DNA from: Welwitschia mirabilis
Lineage: Eukaryota; Gnetophyta; Gnetopsida; Welwitschiales
Direction of reading: 5' to 3'
NCBI GenBank assembly: GCA_051453625.1
Contig: JBOZIK010000001.1
Location: 74,357,049-74,421,048, forward strand
Length of the DNA stretch: 64,000 nucleotides
The position numbers were made by a program, and so were the translations under genes. The notes under the pieces are model-generated. The model was not told where the DNA came from. It worked only from the letters and a program-made list of their open reading frames with translations, and made no database searches. Of the stretch, positions 33,881 to 46,959 are shown one piece after another; within the stretch, counting starts at the first letter, position 1; every line of letters starts with the position of its first letter.

Positions 33881-36800
33881 ATTTTCATAAATATATTTCC
33901 ATATGTTGATTGCCTTTAACTCTAAAAAAACATTATGTTATATTATAAGAATCAAAGATACTAAGTTAGTAAATTTGAAATATATAATGATAATTAATAA
34001 TAATCATTTAAATAGTATGCAACATCTAAGATAAAAAACCAAGGTCAATGATATGCCAAAGAAGGCTAGATGATGAAATTTAATCCAAAAATAAAAGAAA
34101 ATGCATAATATTAAGGAAAAATAGAAAAAATAAAGAAAACATTAAATAAATTAGATTTTATTTTTATAAATTTAATTTAAAGTAGGATACATGATAAAAT
34201 AGAAATAAGAAATAAAAACATTAGTGATTTAACATCCAAGTTTAGATTTTTCTTCAGTTTATTACTTTTAGATACAATAAAAATTAGGTAAAATATTAGT
34301 GATCCTTGAATATTTATAAACCACTTAATCTATGTATCATTACTTAAAATCATTTCAGCATAAACATTGATTTCATTTATAAATAAACAAATCAACTTTA
34401 TTTATTCCACTTGTTTTTAAAAAAATCACTCAAAATAGCCCTTGATCAATGTAAAAATGTGAAATTTTTAATAAAAACACTTAAAATCCATTCAAAATTA
34501 TGTATAAAAAATTTATTTTTATACAAATTAATTCTAATTGATAAAAATCAATTACAAGTTTTATGTAATATCATGAATCTTTAAAAAACATAAATGTCTT
34601 TATGGTTGTAAATTTGATTCTTAAAAATGTCTTTTAACCTTATCAATTTAAAATATTAGAAATGCAAAACTTTTACAAGATTTAAATATAGAATTTACAT
34701 CTCTATAATGGAAATATAAAATGTGGAAATTAAGTTTTGAAAAATTTTAATAAAGGCACTCACGTACACCTATGACAGTTCTCTTTAAATCCCAAACTAT
34801 GATTTGCATAAAAATTAGTTCTAAAAATTATTGAAATGCTTTAATCTAGTTCATTTATTTAAAACTTAAGAAAAAAGAAGAGAGAGAGATAGATGAAAAT
34901 GAAAAATAACTTATTTTAGATCTAAGAAGCATATATCCTTTTCATTAGGAAAGTATAGGTATTTAAACATGTTGCATGCATGATGTAAGGAGGTAATGTC
35001 AAATTTTTAATAAGAAATAAAATGGTGGGAGACATGGTGGAATGGGTTAATTAAGAAAATTTGAATTTAAATTAGATGAAAAAGAGAAAAATATGATAAC
35101 TGTTGGACTAAAAATAAGAGAATAAAGATGTAGGAAAGAATATCAAAAGAGTCTAATAATAAATTCTTCATCTCAATGTATCATGAAAGGATTTCTAAAT
35201 TTATATTAGATTTTGATTATTCTCAAATCCATTTGGATTTTTCTTATTTTTACAAAAGTTGTAATTCTCACAATAAGATCAAATGAATTTTAAAATCATT
35301 AAAGTAGTTTGAGTGTATTGATTATGGTAAGAAATGAAAAGGGCTTTTATCATGAAAACATAAGTAAAAATCTCATCAACATTAAAACTATCTACCACAT
35401 GTGGTCAAAGTACATTGTCCTAATCTAGATAGTAACACATTATAAAAATTATATATTTTTTTATTTTTACTTTTCGTCTTTCTTCAACCTTGTAGGAAGG
35501 GTAACTATCAAGCTCATATGTTGGTGTATAAAACATGTTTTTAGTGTTTTTAAAGGATAAATTCCATTTTTAACATTTCATATTTAACTACATGTTTCAA
35601 TTTCATATATGATGTTATTTAATGTATTCTTTTCATTATTTTTTCTCTTTCATTTTTGAAGTGATAAAAGGATTACATGTTCTACATTTAATATTTATTT
35701 ATAATGATCCAAGAATTTATTACTAGGTTTTTAATATGATAGGTATAATGGTAAGGTTAAATACTTCATAAGAGATATTATCTAAAGCCATTTATAGTAT
35801 AAATTTTACTTTTAAAATTATTATTTATTAATTATCATAATCATCATGGAGAAACTTAAAACTAAATTTGTTAACTTTGTCTTTATAATGGACATTTTCA
35901 ATATGATTATGAAGTTTTTTTTAAATTAAAAGCTATTAAATTAATTAACTAATGTTTGACAAGTTTTCCTATGTCATTAATCCTATAGTAGACAATGTTG
36001 TAGCACATTCATGTTCATTTCTATATTGTAATTTATAACATATGTAATTACAAAATTAATTGTAATAGTATATTATATCTTTTAAAAGAATAAAAAATTA
36101 TCATTTTTAGAGAGTAAGCCAAATAAGTAGGTACATATCACATAAATATTCACTGGCACTTAGGTCTATGCAAATTATACATCTCTGCTAACACAAGGTT
36201 TTAAACTCAAGGCCCTAAGTTTAGTATGACTAAGACTTCATCATTGAGGCAACTAATCATGAAAAAAGCATAGAATATTATTACATCATACTAAAGTATG
36301 AAAATTTATGTCTCTATTATAGATTGACTAGTTATTTTACAAATTAGTACATGTCAATTTGACATATAATAGAATAAGATAAAACATGATCAATAATTAA
36401 ATTACTTTATTGGATCCCCTTTTTTAATAATATAAAAAATCTAATAACTAAAATAGTTATTAACACAAAAAAAATATCATTTTATTTGTTTTAAAATAAA
36501 ATGTCAAATCATTGTTTGTGTTAGATTTATCATTTACATGTTAGGATTAGAATTGAAACATGTAGAACTCAGTATAAAAACATGTTAATTTTATTTCTTA
36601 TTATTATCATCACTTTAATTTGTAGTTGTTTATTTACCATAATTAAAAAAATGTAAATAATAGGTTAAAGAAGTTTTGATAAAAGGATAAAACAATGAAG
36701 TATATAACTAAGAATTTCAAATTAAAACTTTTAATACATGTTTAAAATAAAATCCTCAAAATAATATTCATCAAATGAATAAAATTTGAGGCTATAGTAA

Positions 36801-38229
36801 TTTATATAATTATTAGAATTTAAATATCACACAAAGGCAATTATAAAATACTCAATTTAACATGTAAAGCTACTAATATTTGAAAATAAAAAAATAGTTT
36901 ATAATTTATTTAGGTTTCTAAAGAAAAAAAAGCCAATCTTAAGAAAGGGTCAAGATGTAGTAAGTTTGATATTATAGGTATTGTAAGAGTAACCTAACTA
37001 AGGGAATAAGAAAAGGGAGTTTCATAAATGATACGTTTACATTAAATAATATGATAGTACATCTAATGTATAACTATCAACTACAAGGGTCAATAGGACA
37101 TATGATTCTTCATATTGTAATGTCATTTAAGTATAACATAATTTGTTAATGTAGTGGTGAGGGTTCTTAACTAGATCTAAAAAGTTACTAGATAGAATTA
37201 ATATATTGTAAAGAAGGGAATTTAATATAATGTAGTGATATAAAAATATATGATAAATGACTCACATGAATATAATATAAAGTATATTATATATTTTTTC
37301 TTTAATATTCTTTTACTTTTTAGTTGTTTTATTTATTCATTTACTATCTTTTTATTTCTTTAAAAAATACTTAAAAAGTAATTTCATAGTTATATGTTTA
37401 TTAAAATAGATTATGGATAAGAGTTCATACATGATTTATATTAAGTTTGTTTTGTAGTGATTAAGATTAAACATTTTCCTCCACATGTAAGTGTTTTAAG
37501 GTCATTTCAAATAGGTAAAACCTATATAATAAAATATTGTAATGTTCTTTCAACATAATATAAATAAATCCAAATCATTTCTTAGTAAAAATAAGTTCAA
37601 AACCATTCCCAACAATTCTGAAATAAGAGAATATTTTCTAAGATATAGTAATGCTACTTTTGAAATGAAAACGAAGATAAGCTAGTTATTAAAAGCAAAT
37701 ATCCGAGGTTCTTATTTTTAACAAGTACTTAAAAAATTTCAAATAATACAGGAGTCATACTTAAATTACTAAGTTGACTATTATACATTTTCAAAGTAGA
37801 TGACTTTGTAGAAGAATAATAAGGATTATTAAGCAATATATTTATTTCTTATTTAGGTTAAAAATATTATTTATATATACTAAGTTACTAACTGTTTACA
37901 AGAAATGGTTTTGAATTATTTTATAGTTCCTATATAAGCACACTTCCACTAGGATATTTTTTAATCATCTATAAATATTTTTTATCTATTTAATAATTTT
38001 CTAGAAAATTTAATTTTTTCCCATATCATAAAGTAAAACTTTGTTATTAGGTTCAAAATTGATTTATAAAATTATTCTACCATGTGTTAACTTGTGTTTA
38101 AACCTCATAATCTTTTAATGATTATAGGAATACATTTAATATTATCTAAATGGTTTATTTTCATTATTATTATTCAAATGTTATACACATTATTAATATT
38201 TAAAGCTTTTAATAATCTTCAAGATTTTA
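33881..38229. other. unassigned AT-rich stretch
   Basis: No frame, LTR or RNA gene that I can support. A GA-rich run lies at 34870-34900. At 36165-36245 the segment TTTTAAACTCAAGGCCCTAA, then GTATGACTAAGACTTCATCA and TTGAGGCAACTAA, has the wording of a widespread plant repeat, perhaps a short tRNA-derived element; I cannot define its ends. Confidence 0.4.
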
Positions 38230-38890
38230 CACTAGAAGAAAAAAAATAATCTTTTTGATAATTATTAATAATAGTTAAAAAGAACTATAATTATGAAAAT
38301 AAATTTTTGCCATATCATAACAATTAACATACAAATACTATAAAATATCTAAAATCACATAACACTTTATAGTGGTTATATTACATTTGTTATTACTAGT
38401 AGTAGTTTTTAGAATTATAATATTGATTATTTCTTAATCATCATTATCCAAAATAAATGATGAGGCATTCTGCTTGATTACATAACGGTTAAAACATAGT
38501 AATCATTATTAGTAGAAAATTTTACTTTGAAACATAATGGCTAGTGTAAACTATCATTATTATATTAGAATTACAATGATGATTAAGCATTAGATGCCTT
38601 AATAGGTTAGGAGTTATATCGTTATTATTATAAATATAAGATATGTCTTAAATTATAATCATTATCTATAATCATCACTAAAGAATTTGTACTACATAAT
38701 TATGAATTGTTATGTAGTTCCATAAGAACTATCATAATAGAGGTAATAACATGTTGTGATAGAGGAATAATAAAGGAAGTAATACACTTGGAATTATTAT
38801 AGAAGTTTCATTAAAACTACTATAATAGTTATTAACAAGAAAATGTTAAAATTTATTTTAGCAATTGTGTTGTAACAACCATAGTAAATA
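38230..38890. repeat. possible CACTA-type transposon remnant
   Basis: CACTAGAAGAAAAAAAATAA near 38237 looks like a decayed CACTA terminus (CACTACAAGAAAA type). Downstream the words AATCATTAT, ATCATCATTAT and their reverse complements (ATAATGAT, AATGATGATTA) recur through about 38435-38670, as subterminal repeats of such elements do. No opposite terminus was found. Confidence 0.3.
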
Positions 38891-40434
38891 TTCAAATAAA
38901 AAAATTAAAGAGTTCTACATAAGTATTAGGACTTTGTTTTATCAAATTCCTTTTCATATTTTTCATCTATTATGAGTTCTACCTTGGTATACTCTAGACT
39001 ATCATTTCTTCACTCCATTATAAATTGATAATACTCTTGTGTTAATATTTCTTATTTGGATTATCGATGTAAGATGATGCTAAGGTTCAAACTTTCTATC
39101 ATATAAATTAGTAATTTTATTCCTTATTATTCAGTCCTTACTTTTTACACATACAAAATCTTTTATTATTTCTTGTATTGTAAATTTTCCTATAAATCCA
39201 TTTTTTCTTATTTTCTATTATTATAATATAAATGTAAATCATGCTTGACATGTTAATCTAGTCGTTTTTTAAGTTCTCTTTTCTCCTAAGTTTTGATTTT
39301 GATCAATTTATTTCTATTATGCTAGGCATCATAGAGTTATATTTGTAACATTCTAGATATACTTTTAAAAATAAATTTGGTAACTATAAATATACATCTT
39401 ATATTATTATTGGATAAAGAACTCTTATTATTTGATAAATGACTACTCTTAAGAGCATATATAAAATTGCAAAAGAAGATTAAGTAGGTAGAATAAGCAG
39501 AATGGGGGAAAACATCAATTTCTAACATAGCTTAAAAAGGAAACAATTTCATGAAATGAAGGAAATAAATCAAATGCCAAAAACTTATTTCATTAATATC
39601 AAATTTATTATGTTATTAATAATATAATTAGGGGATTCTAGATAGGAAGTATGTTTACTTTATAAACTCATCATATTAAAAATATATCAATCCTTACTTA
39701 ATAAAATTTAAAAAATAGAAATATGATTAAATGATTACCTAGGTGGTAAATAACTCATTACATTAGTTATCATAACATACAACCTTATCATAGCAGTATT
39801 ACAACTACTCTATGTGATGAACTAACAACAACATACATGATGATTTCATCTTTTCAGAAATGCAAAGTAATGTAAGAGTAGATATAAATAAGAATTAAAT
39901 ATACTTTTTATTTATATATAACCTTTTAAAGAATGAATAGGGGTGGAATTGGTTGTATTTATTTAATGAAGTAAAAATCAATAGCTTAATAATCATAATT
40001 ACTTACCCTCTATTTTAGTATTTGTTATCTACAATATTATAATCAAGTTAAAGTTACAATTTTCTAATGATGTATGCCTTAAAAAATCAAAATGATTTTA
40101 GTCAAAAAGATCCGAGATATCTTTACTTAGCTAAAATGTACTAATCTATTTAAGAAAGATCAATTAAGCATTATGACAATTTAAATTTATAATTTATTTT
40201 CTAGTATTCTTTCTTAATTTTAATTCTAATTGCAAATCCAACATATGTATTTATAAAATAAGGTTTTTTTTGAAGATATTATTAACTCTTAGAATTAATT
40301 ATTTCTAATTAGATATTATTATAAAATTAATTTTTTCAACTTCATAAATATTATCAAACTTATACTTTTTGTAATAAGCTCAATTTATTATGTTGAAATA
40401 GTATCAAATCTCACTTTTTAGTTTTCTATTATTG
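38891..40434. other. unassigned AT-rich stretch
   Basis: I see nothing I can support. Short open frames here are chance. Confidence 0.4.
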
Positions 40435-40560
40435 ATGGAAGGTTTAGTTCCACATTACCTAACTCCATATCCCACATGTGAAGAATTAAGAATTAGTAAG
40501 ATCAAGTTAAAGGATTTTCATTTATATGGTTATTCAATTTTACATAGACTCTAGAATGAA
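40435..40560 (+). repeat. possible LTR start with CCCACAT words
   Basis: TGATGGAAGGTTTAGTTCCA, then CATTACCTAACTCCATATCC and CACATGTGAAGAATTAAGAA. This is the wording of a common plant repeat that begins TGTTGGAAGGTTTAGTCCCACATTG in better copies. The CCCACAT core also resembles the upstream element of plant snRNA genes, but no snRNA follows. The end is not defined. Confidence 0.3.
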
Positions 40561-42510
40561 GATAATGGTAATGTAGGTTTATATGAATCTTTTAATTATT
40601 TTATTTAACTCTAATTATGTTAATGTTAGCTATTCTTTTTAATTTATCTTTTTCTTCTATTGATTGTTTTTATTTTATGCATATATATTTATTTTAATAA
40701 AACCTTTGGATGATGCCTAAGAGAGAATAATGATTATGTTAAAATGGTTTGATTCATATTTTTAAGGTATGTGTTCTCTAACGTTATTGATGTCATAACA
40801 TAATACTATGTAGAACTTGTAATATGTAATATATTTAATATTACATGCCTATGATTTTCTTTAGTATTAATCTAGAATTTGAAATATGACTCATTAGTGA
40901 ATCTATAACCTATTTGAGAATACTTATCATATTAAAAAATATTTAGTTTATACATAATAATATAATATAAATATAGATATAGTTAAATCCACTTGATAAT
41001 AGATTAAACTATGTCATTCCTTACTAAATAACTCCCTTGAATAAAGCTCTTACTTACTCTAATATTAAGAAATTACTAGTTTTCTTATTTCTTTAGATAG
41101 TAACTTGGAAATTTTGTAATAGATATACTTTTAGTTATAACTCTATTTTCAACAAAATTCCACTTAGCTCAAAAAATGTAAAGATCATTTTTCCTTTATC
41201 CTATCTTACAACAAATTCTTCAAATCATACCTCTAGATGTTATAGGTACAAAAAACATTCCTACATAGTTTTATTTGTTACAAACATTCATATATGACTT
41301 TAAATAAGGTTTAATGATTGTTTAAATTTTGTAAATTTTAAAGATTTAAATTTTACTAGATTAGTATAGAGATATTTTTACATAATAGTATTTAACTATA
41401 GTTTTTTATAAATTAACTAGTAAATCTTTTATCTTCTTAATAATATATTTTCATGACTATGTACTAGAAAAGATTAAAAAATGATATTTATTGTTCTCTT
41501 TCTTTTGCACAATAACTATGAAATATAAGTAAATTTAGAACTACACTAATGAATAATGCTACCTAAGTAATGGGGCTTGGAAAAATTATTTAACAGTTAG
41601 ATCTACCATAGCTATAAATGAGAGAAATTTACAATAAGTTTATGTACATAGAATATATCAATGTTATTTCATGTTTAAAAACTTAAAATTACCATGTAAT
41701 AAATGAGTGTTCTTATTAAAGTAATTATTAACACTACTTAATAGGAGGATGTAAAATTACTCATATAGGATTGCTAATATTTTTGTAATGTTCTCTTCCA
41801 TTTCTTCACTTATGCAATGAAATAAATTCTAGTGTGTATTTAGTTTTTATAATAACATGTACTTCAAATATTCATGCATGATTAAAGTAATTGTTCATAC
41901 CTGACATTTTGAAATTTTTTAATTTCACTAAGGTTAAAACTTATTTCATACATTCTTGTATTTATTATTACAACATTTGAATAATTGCAAACATAAATAA
42001 TAACTACATGTTATTATAATTTTAATTCTTAACTGATTTTAAATATTTTATGTTTCTATGTCAAAGTTAAAGTACATGTTTCTACACAAGAAAACTATTT
42101 TTCTAGAGTACTATAAAGAGAAATGATGTATCTGTAAGTCAACAAAAGAATAAAAATCTAGAAGTAATAGGTAACAAATGAGTCTAAATTAATTTTTATT
42201 TTTTTTACAGACCCTTTATTCTTTTTATTAAAAAATACTTTAATATATAAATAACTTTGAGATTCATGAGTTATTATATTGGGTTTTAAACAACTCAACA
42301 TATAATTAATACCTTTTATAATGGATACCTTACTATTATAAGTAATAGTAATTATTATGGTTTCTTATAAAATGCTCATATGAGAATATTAATAGATATC
42401 TATGAGATATTTTGAAAATATAATTACCTAAATTAATTTTTTTAAGTCATGAATAATACTACTATACTATATAGCATAGCTAGAAAAGTTTTTAATCATT
42501 GCTTTTATAT
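40561..42510. other. unassigned AT-rich stretch
   Basis: No supported feature. It ends with the left TATAT target copy of G4 (42506-42510). Confidence 0.4.
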
Positions 42511-43655
42511 TGATGCACTACTAAATTGTATGTATTTGATGTGGTGTTATGATTTTTTTGGTGGGATATTTATATAGATTTAAATGTAATTCTAAGGATT
42601 ATGGAGAATTGATAAAAGATGTTGAAAATGTGTAATTATTAGCATGATTAAAGGCATTTAAGGCACATTAAAATACACATGACTTTGGAGGAAAACCACT
42701 GATGAAAAAGGCTAGAATCTTTTGAGTTAGATGAATAAATAATATGGTCATCCCCTCTATCATCCCTATGATAGATAGGATAAAAACATTATAGATGTGA
42801 CATTAAATACTAACATGGAATAGACTCAGTACTATTGGGTCATCTTTTGTAAAGGGGTTTCATTTCCATGATCATCGTCATGAAATGCAAGATGATAAAT
42901 GTAATGTATGGGCCATCATTCCTTTGGTTGTTCCACTGATAAACAGGATGACATTTATAACCGTTAGCTGACCTTAATCCATTTTATCCATTTCTTTCTA
43001 TAATTAAATTCATTTTATAGCACCTTTTTTTGCATTAGTTTTGCTTCATAACCTTATAAATATGACCATTCTTTGACTTCCTATCCATCTTTATTTGCAC
43101 TAGACATTCTTATAATAGGATATTTAAGGGTTAAAGATCCATCTCACAAGTTGTAGAAAGATGTTCCCTTGGGGAAGGGCTATGTATCCTCTATTAAGGC
43201 ATGGTTATTTTATAACCTAGATGTTGTCTATACTTTATAAATTACAAGTTGGATCTACTTTAATATAACACCTTATTTTAATTGTGCATTTAGTTTTTTT
43301 ATATTTTCCTTATGATTTATGTTGTCCTTAATTTGGTTATAGTTTCATTGATTACATAGGTCTTAAGGATAGCCTTTGTTAAGGATAGAGAAAGCAGTTT
43401 TAGATTCATTTTGCATTGCATTTAGATTTAGTTGCACTTACATTGCATTATATCTTTATTTTTTGCAGTTTTCTTAAATTTTGATTAGTATAATCCCTTT
43501 AAAAATTAATTCTCATTATTCTCTCAAAAGTCTTCAATGGGTCATGACATTTGGATTACTTCCATTCATACTAGAGTGTGTATTTTACAATCTATATATT
43601 TTAATTAATTGGATTTGAAGTAAGAAATGAAGTTGAAAAAATATGCACTGTAACA
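42511..43655 (+). repeat. 5' LTR of G4
   Basis: TGATGCACTACTAAATTG ... ATGCACTGTAACA, 1145 bp. Motif hairpins are at 42757-42774 (CTATCATCCCTATGATAG), 42868-42895 and 42920-42955; TATAAATA is at 43055-43062. It clearly differs from the 3' LTR at many sites, so the insertion is old. Confidence 0.92.
43055..43062 (+). promoter_or_regulatory. TATA box of G4 5' LTR
   Basis: TATAAATA at the family position. In the 3' LTR the same site is TATAAGTA (53148-53155). Confidence 0.65.
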
Positions 43656-43675
43656 TCTTAGCATCATTACTAGGA
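43656..43675 (+). promoter_or_regulatory. primer binding site of G4 (tRNA-Asp type)
   Basis: After the LTR end, TCT then TAGCATCATTACTAGGAA. Against the tRNA-Asp complement TGGCGCCGTTGCCGGGGA every difference is C-to-T or G-to-A (eight of 18 positions). The same variant is seen at 63508; a less changed one, TGGCATCATTGATGAGGAAG, is at 61006. Confidence 0.75.
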
Positions 43676-44251
43676 AAGGCTACTAAGAATTATAAGGATT
43701 ATCATTATTTGGATGACTAAATGAGATTTCTCTTCAATTATTTATCTATAGAAATATTGTATTTTTGATTAGGAAATATAGGTTTTCTATTTACAATTTT
43801 TTGGTTTTTTGTAGTTCATAATAATAGTTGTCATTCTCTTTATCATTCTGATGACATTGAGCATAAAAATGCTAGTTTTCTTATTTTGAATTTTTATCTA
43901 TGAGTTTTCTATGAGTTTTTTTCTAGTTTTAGTTTCTTATCATCTTATTCATCATCCCCATGACAAGGTGGATGTTGGCTCCCCTTCTATTTTTGGCTTT
44001 TTATTTTTATTTATTAGATTATATTTTTTTATAAACATAATAATAATTAGTTCTCATTGTTTATTCTATCATCCACATGACCAGAAGGATGACATTCTAT
44101 GTTTTTCAACTTTTAGCTTTTTGCTCTGCTAAATTTTTATTTTTTCTTTTTGCTTTTATCATCCCCTCTATCATCCCCATGATAGTTAGGATAACTATTA
44201 GTTATTTATTATTTTATTTTATATTCTTTTCTATTTGTAGGATGCTATGAG
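43676..44251 (+). other. 5' leader of G4 with four hairpin-motif copies
   Basis: Untranslated leader between primer site and gag start. Copies of the hairpin motif lie near 43831-43862, 43943-43972, 44067-44096 and 44158-44195; the last has the perfect CTATCAT-CCCC-ATGATAG at 44168-44185. A 73-codon frame at 43911-44132 spans two of them and is not shared with other leaders, so it is not called. Confidence 0.7.
44168..44185 (+). repeat. perfect CTATCAT-CCCC-ATGATAG hairpin
   Basis: Seven-base arms, four-base loop. The same 18 bases occur in the G4 3' LTR at 52865-52882, and with one change in the 5' LTR at 42757-42774, so leader and LTR copies are the same motif. Confidence 0.9.
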
Positions 44252-45880
44252 ATGATTAATACAGAAAAGAAGTATCAAAGAGAAAGGTTGTTAATAGAAG
44301 AGAACATTAGAGAAGGACTGATTCACTTTGAAATCAAATCAGAAAAACAATCTCTAGATGCATATAATATTCCTATTGAGTTTTTTTTCTTTTTATAATC
44401 TGAAACCATTTAAAAAAATTAGAAGATAATAGGATCTTCAACCCTGGGTCCTAATGTAAACCATACCTTAGGGAATTAATAGTAAATAGAAAATAAGAAA
44501 TTCAAACTCCTTTTTATTTACCATCAAGAGATGATGTTGAACTAAAAAAACCTAAATTCCTATTCAATCTTTACTAGTGAACATGATGAGGATCTCCTAT
44601 AACACATTATAGACATAGAATAGTTAGTTCTTACCTTTGGAAATGGAAAGAAAGGGATTAGTAATCGAACATACATGGTCATTTTTTTTTCATGACATTG
44701 ATGAAAAGAGCAAAAATTTTGCTTAAAACTATACCCCATAAAAGTTCAAAGTATTGGAATCAAGTTTAGGAGGCCTTTATTAAAAGATTCATGAGTGAAG
44801 AAATCATTAGAAAAATTAAAAAAAAGTTAAAAATTTTAAACAACAACCAAATGAGGATTACGCATTTGCATACGAATGCTTCTTCATTGCCATTCATTCT
44901 AATCATATATATGTTTTTACATCAGAAGAACTAGTTCACTACTTTTATAGTGGGCTAAAACACTAAGTAAATTAGCTCATAGACTTCTCTTGTAATGAAA
45001 ACCTTATAAACATCAAATTAGAAAATGCCTAGAAAACATTAAAAGAACTTATAAAGGCAAGCCAAACTTGGCTAAAATCAAATGATAACTACATTATAGG
45101 AGAAATTATCAAATATTTAAAAAAGGTTAAATAAGAAAAGGAGGTAGAAGATAATCCAATAAATCTAATTAGAGATTTTAAAATAACTCTATAGAAGTAT
45201 ACTAAAATAATTTTAGATGTCAAATTAGTAACTAAAAAGAATGTTATGCCAACATGTGACTTATCTAAGCATAATTATTATATTACCAAGGATTATCCTC
45301 TTTTATCAACCTAGAAAGAGAAAATACATGAAGAAATTTATTCTTTCAATAAAAAATTTCCAAGCTTCAAAAATAAAAATCAGGCATAACCTAGGTTGAA
45401 TACACAAACCTTAATTAATAAGTTTAAACCTTTTTAAAATAATGTTTAATCTTTTAAAAATCAATTTAAAAATTTAAACTTCTAACGAAGTTCATCAAGT
45501 TTTTAACATCCAAATGAATTACTAGATAAACTTAGAAAATCATAAGAAAGAACAAAATATAACATTAAGAAGATAAATTCTAGCTTAGAAAAGATGAATG
45601 CCAATATTGAAAACTTAGTAAATTCACTTCAACAAATAATTCTAATAAACCAAAGACAAGAAAAATCATTAGTAATACAAACTCTATCAAACCCCAATGA
45701 AATGAGAAGATATTTTAAGATATAAGACAAAATGAGAAAGAAGTCAATACTCCGACTTGTGAAGCATCAAACTCTAAAAATGATAGTAAAGATGATGAGG
45801 AAGAAGAATACATCAAAATATTAGAAAATTATGACTTCTCTTCTCTTAGCAAAAGTATAAAGAAAAATTCTTCATAACAA
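44252..45880 (+). pseudogene. gypsy gag (G4)
   Basis: A start at 44252 (MINTEKKYQRERLL) is supported by the matching gag starts at 62092 and 63964. Readable segments: NIREGLIHFEIKS; DEDLLxHIIDIExLVLTFGN (about 44585-44645); KQQPNEDYAFAYECFFIAIH (about 44840-44900), the capsid core; NENLINIKLENA, LKELIKASQTWLKSND (about 44990-45085); PTCDLSKHNYYITKDYPLLS (about 45250-45310), a degraded zinc-knuckle-like segment; and LEKMNANIENLVNSLQQIIL (about 45587-45650), a coiled-coil tail. It would form the particle that packages element RNA. About twenty stops or shifts. Confidence 0.88.
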
Positions 45881-46079
45881 TAAAAAAAGCAACCATCTAC
45901 TCCTTAACTTAATAGGCTTAACACTAATTCAAATTTCAATGAAAATTTCAAAACCTTAATAAAACCTATGAGCATAAACTTATCCTTCTGGAGACTTCTG
46001 CAAGAAAATCCAAGGTACTCAAAGCTATGGAAAGACTTAATAAGAAACAAATAAGAATGAGTTATTCATAACAAAGTCT

Positions 46080-46530
46080 TTTTAGCCCAATCCCTTACAA
46101 ACTTAGTGTTATAAAATCTTTAAAATTTAAAGAACTAAAGGTGAGTTTTACATTAGAGAAAATTAAAAATATTAGGAGAGCTTTAGTTAACATTAGAGGA
46201 AGTTTTAATATCATTCTATTTCACATTTATAAGAGACCAAGATTAGAAGCTAGAATAAAGCCTACTTGAATTCTTTGAGAGTTAGTGAACACTTTGATTA
46301 AGAAACCCTTAGGGATTATTAGAGATTTAATGATGTAAATTAAAGAGGTATTCTACCTAATAGATGTGGTTATCATAGAAGTCAAAAATAATGAATGTTA
46401 CCCATTACTTCTAGGATGAGACTTTTATGCAATATCCCATTACATTAATGACATAATAACTAGGATGATGGAGTATCATATAGGAAATAAAACATTTGTA
46501 AGTAAAGTTTTTAATGTAACTAAGAAATAT
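46080..46530 (+). pseudogene. gypsy aspartic protease (G4)
   Basis: Readable: SLKFKELKVSFTLEKIKNI (about 46114-46170), ALVNIRGSFNIILF (about 46171-46212), LIKKPLGIIRDLMM (about 46295-46336), FYLIDVVIIEVKNNECYPLL (about 46350-46410) and FYAISHYINDIITRMM (about 46423-46470). The active-site motif of the family, D-L-G-A-S, is N-I-R-G-S here: the catalytic Asp is Asn, a G-to-A change. The enzyme would cut the polyprotein. Confidence 0.85.
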
Positions 46531-46959
46531 CTAAATAATAAATAAGATATAGAAAATAAAATCAAATCAAATTTATTCCTTCAACATTATTCCCTTGAAG
46601 AAAGATGGCTAATATTCCATGAACCCATGCTTTATGATGAATCACTTAAGATTAAGAACTTGGAAACTTTAATACATTCAACTTTTGGGATGCCTTTTAA
46701 ATCAAAAGAAATAAGAAATGAAATCCTTATATTATAATAAAGTCCAACTATTAAATGAAAACTCACACTTTAAGGGATATTATCCACTACATGAGTCAAA
46801 AACTAAAAAACTTTACTTTGAATGTAAAAAATCTTCCTAGTGGAGTAAAATATATTTTTCTCTATGATGACCAAAATAAACTCCTTATAATCAATGAAAA
46901 TATTCTACTTGAATAAGAGTCAACATTAATCTCTCTTTTAACTTTCAAAATTTCTTGGT

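Noticed and set aside
36165-36245. tRNA gene or SINE
   Set aside because: A B-box-like GGTTTTAAACTC is present, but no full cloverleaf, A box or poly-A tail can be defined.
40435-40560. snRNA promoter (CCCACAT upstream element)
   Set aside because: No snRNA sequence or correctly spaced TATA box follows; the wording fits a common plant repeat better.
43911-44132. 73-codon frame in the G4 leader
   Set aside because: It spans two hairpin-motif copies and is not open in the G1, G5 or G6 leaders; better explained as non-coding leader.
44168-44185. Hairpin motif as an intrinsic transcription terminator
   Set aside because: No T run follows at a set distance, and the motif lies in U3 and leaders rather than after genes; bacterial terminators do not apply here.
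44158-44195. Hairpin motif as a CRISPR-like repeat array
   Set aside because: Copies are unevenly spaced, diverged, tied to LTR-element parts, and the genome is a plant.
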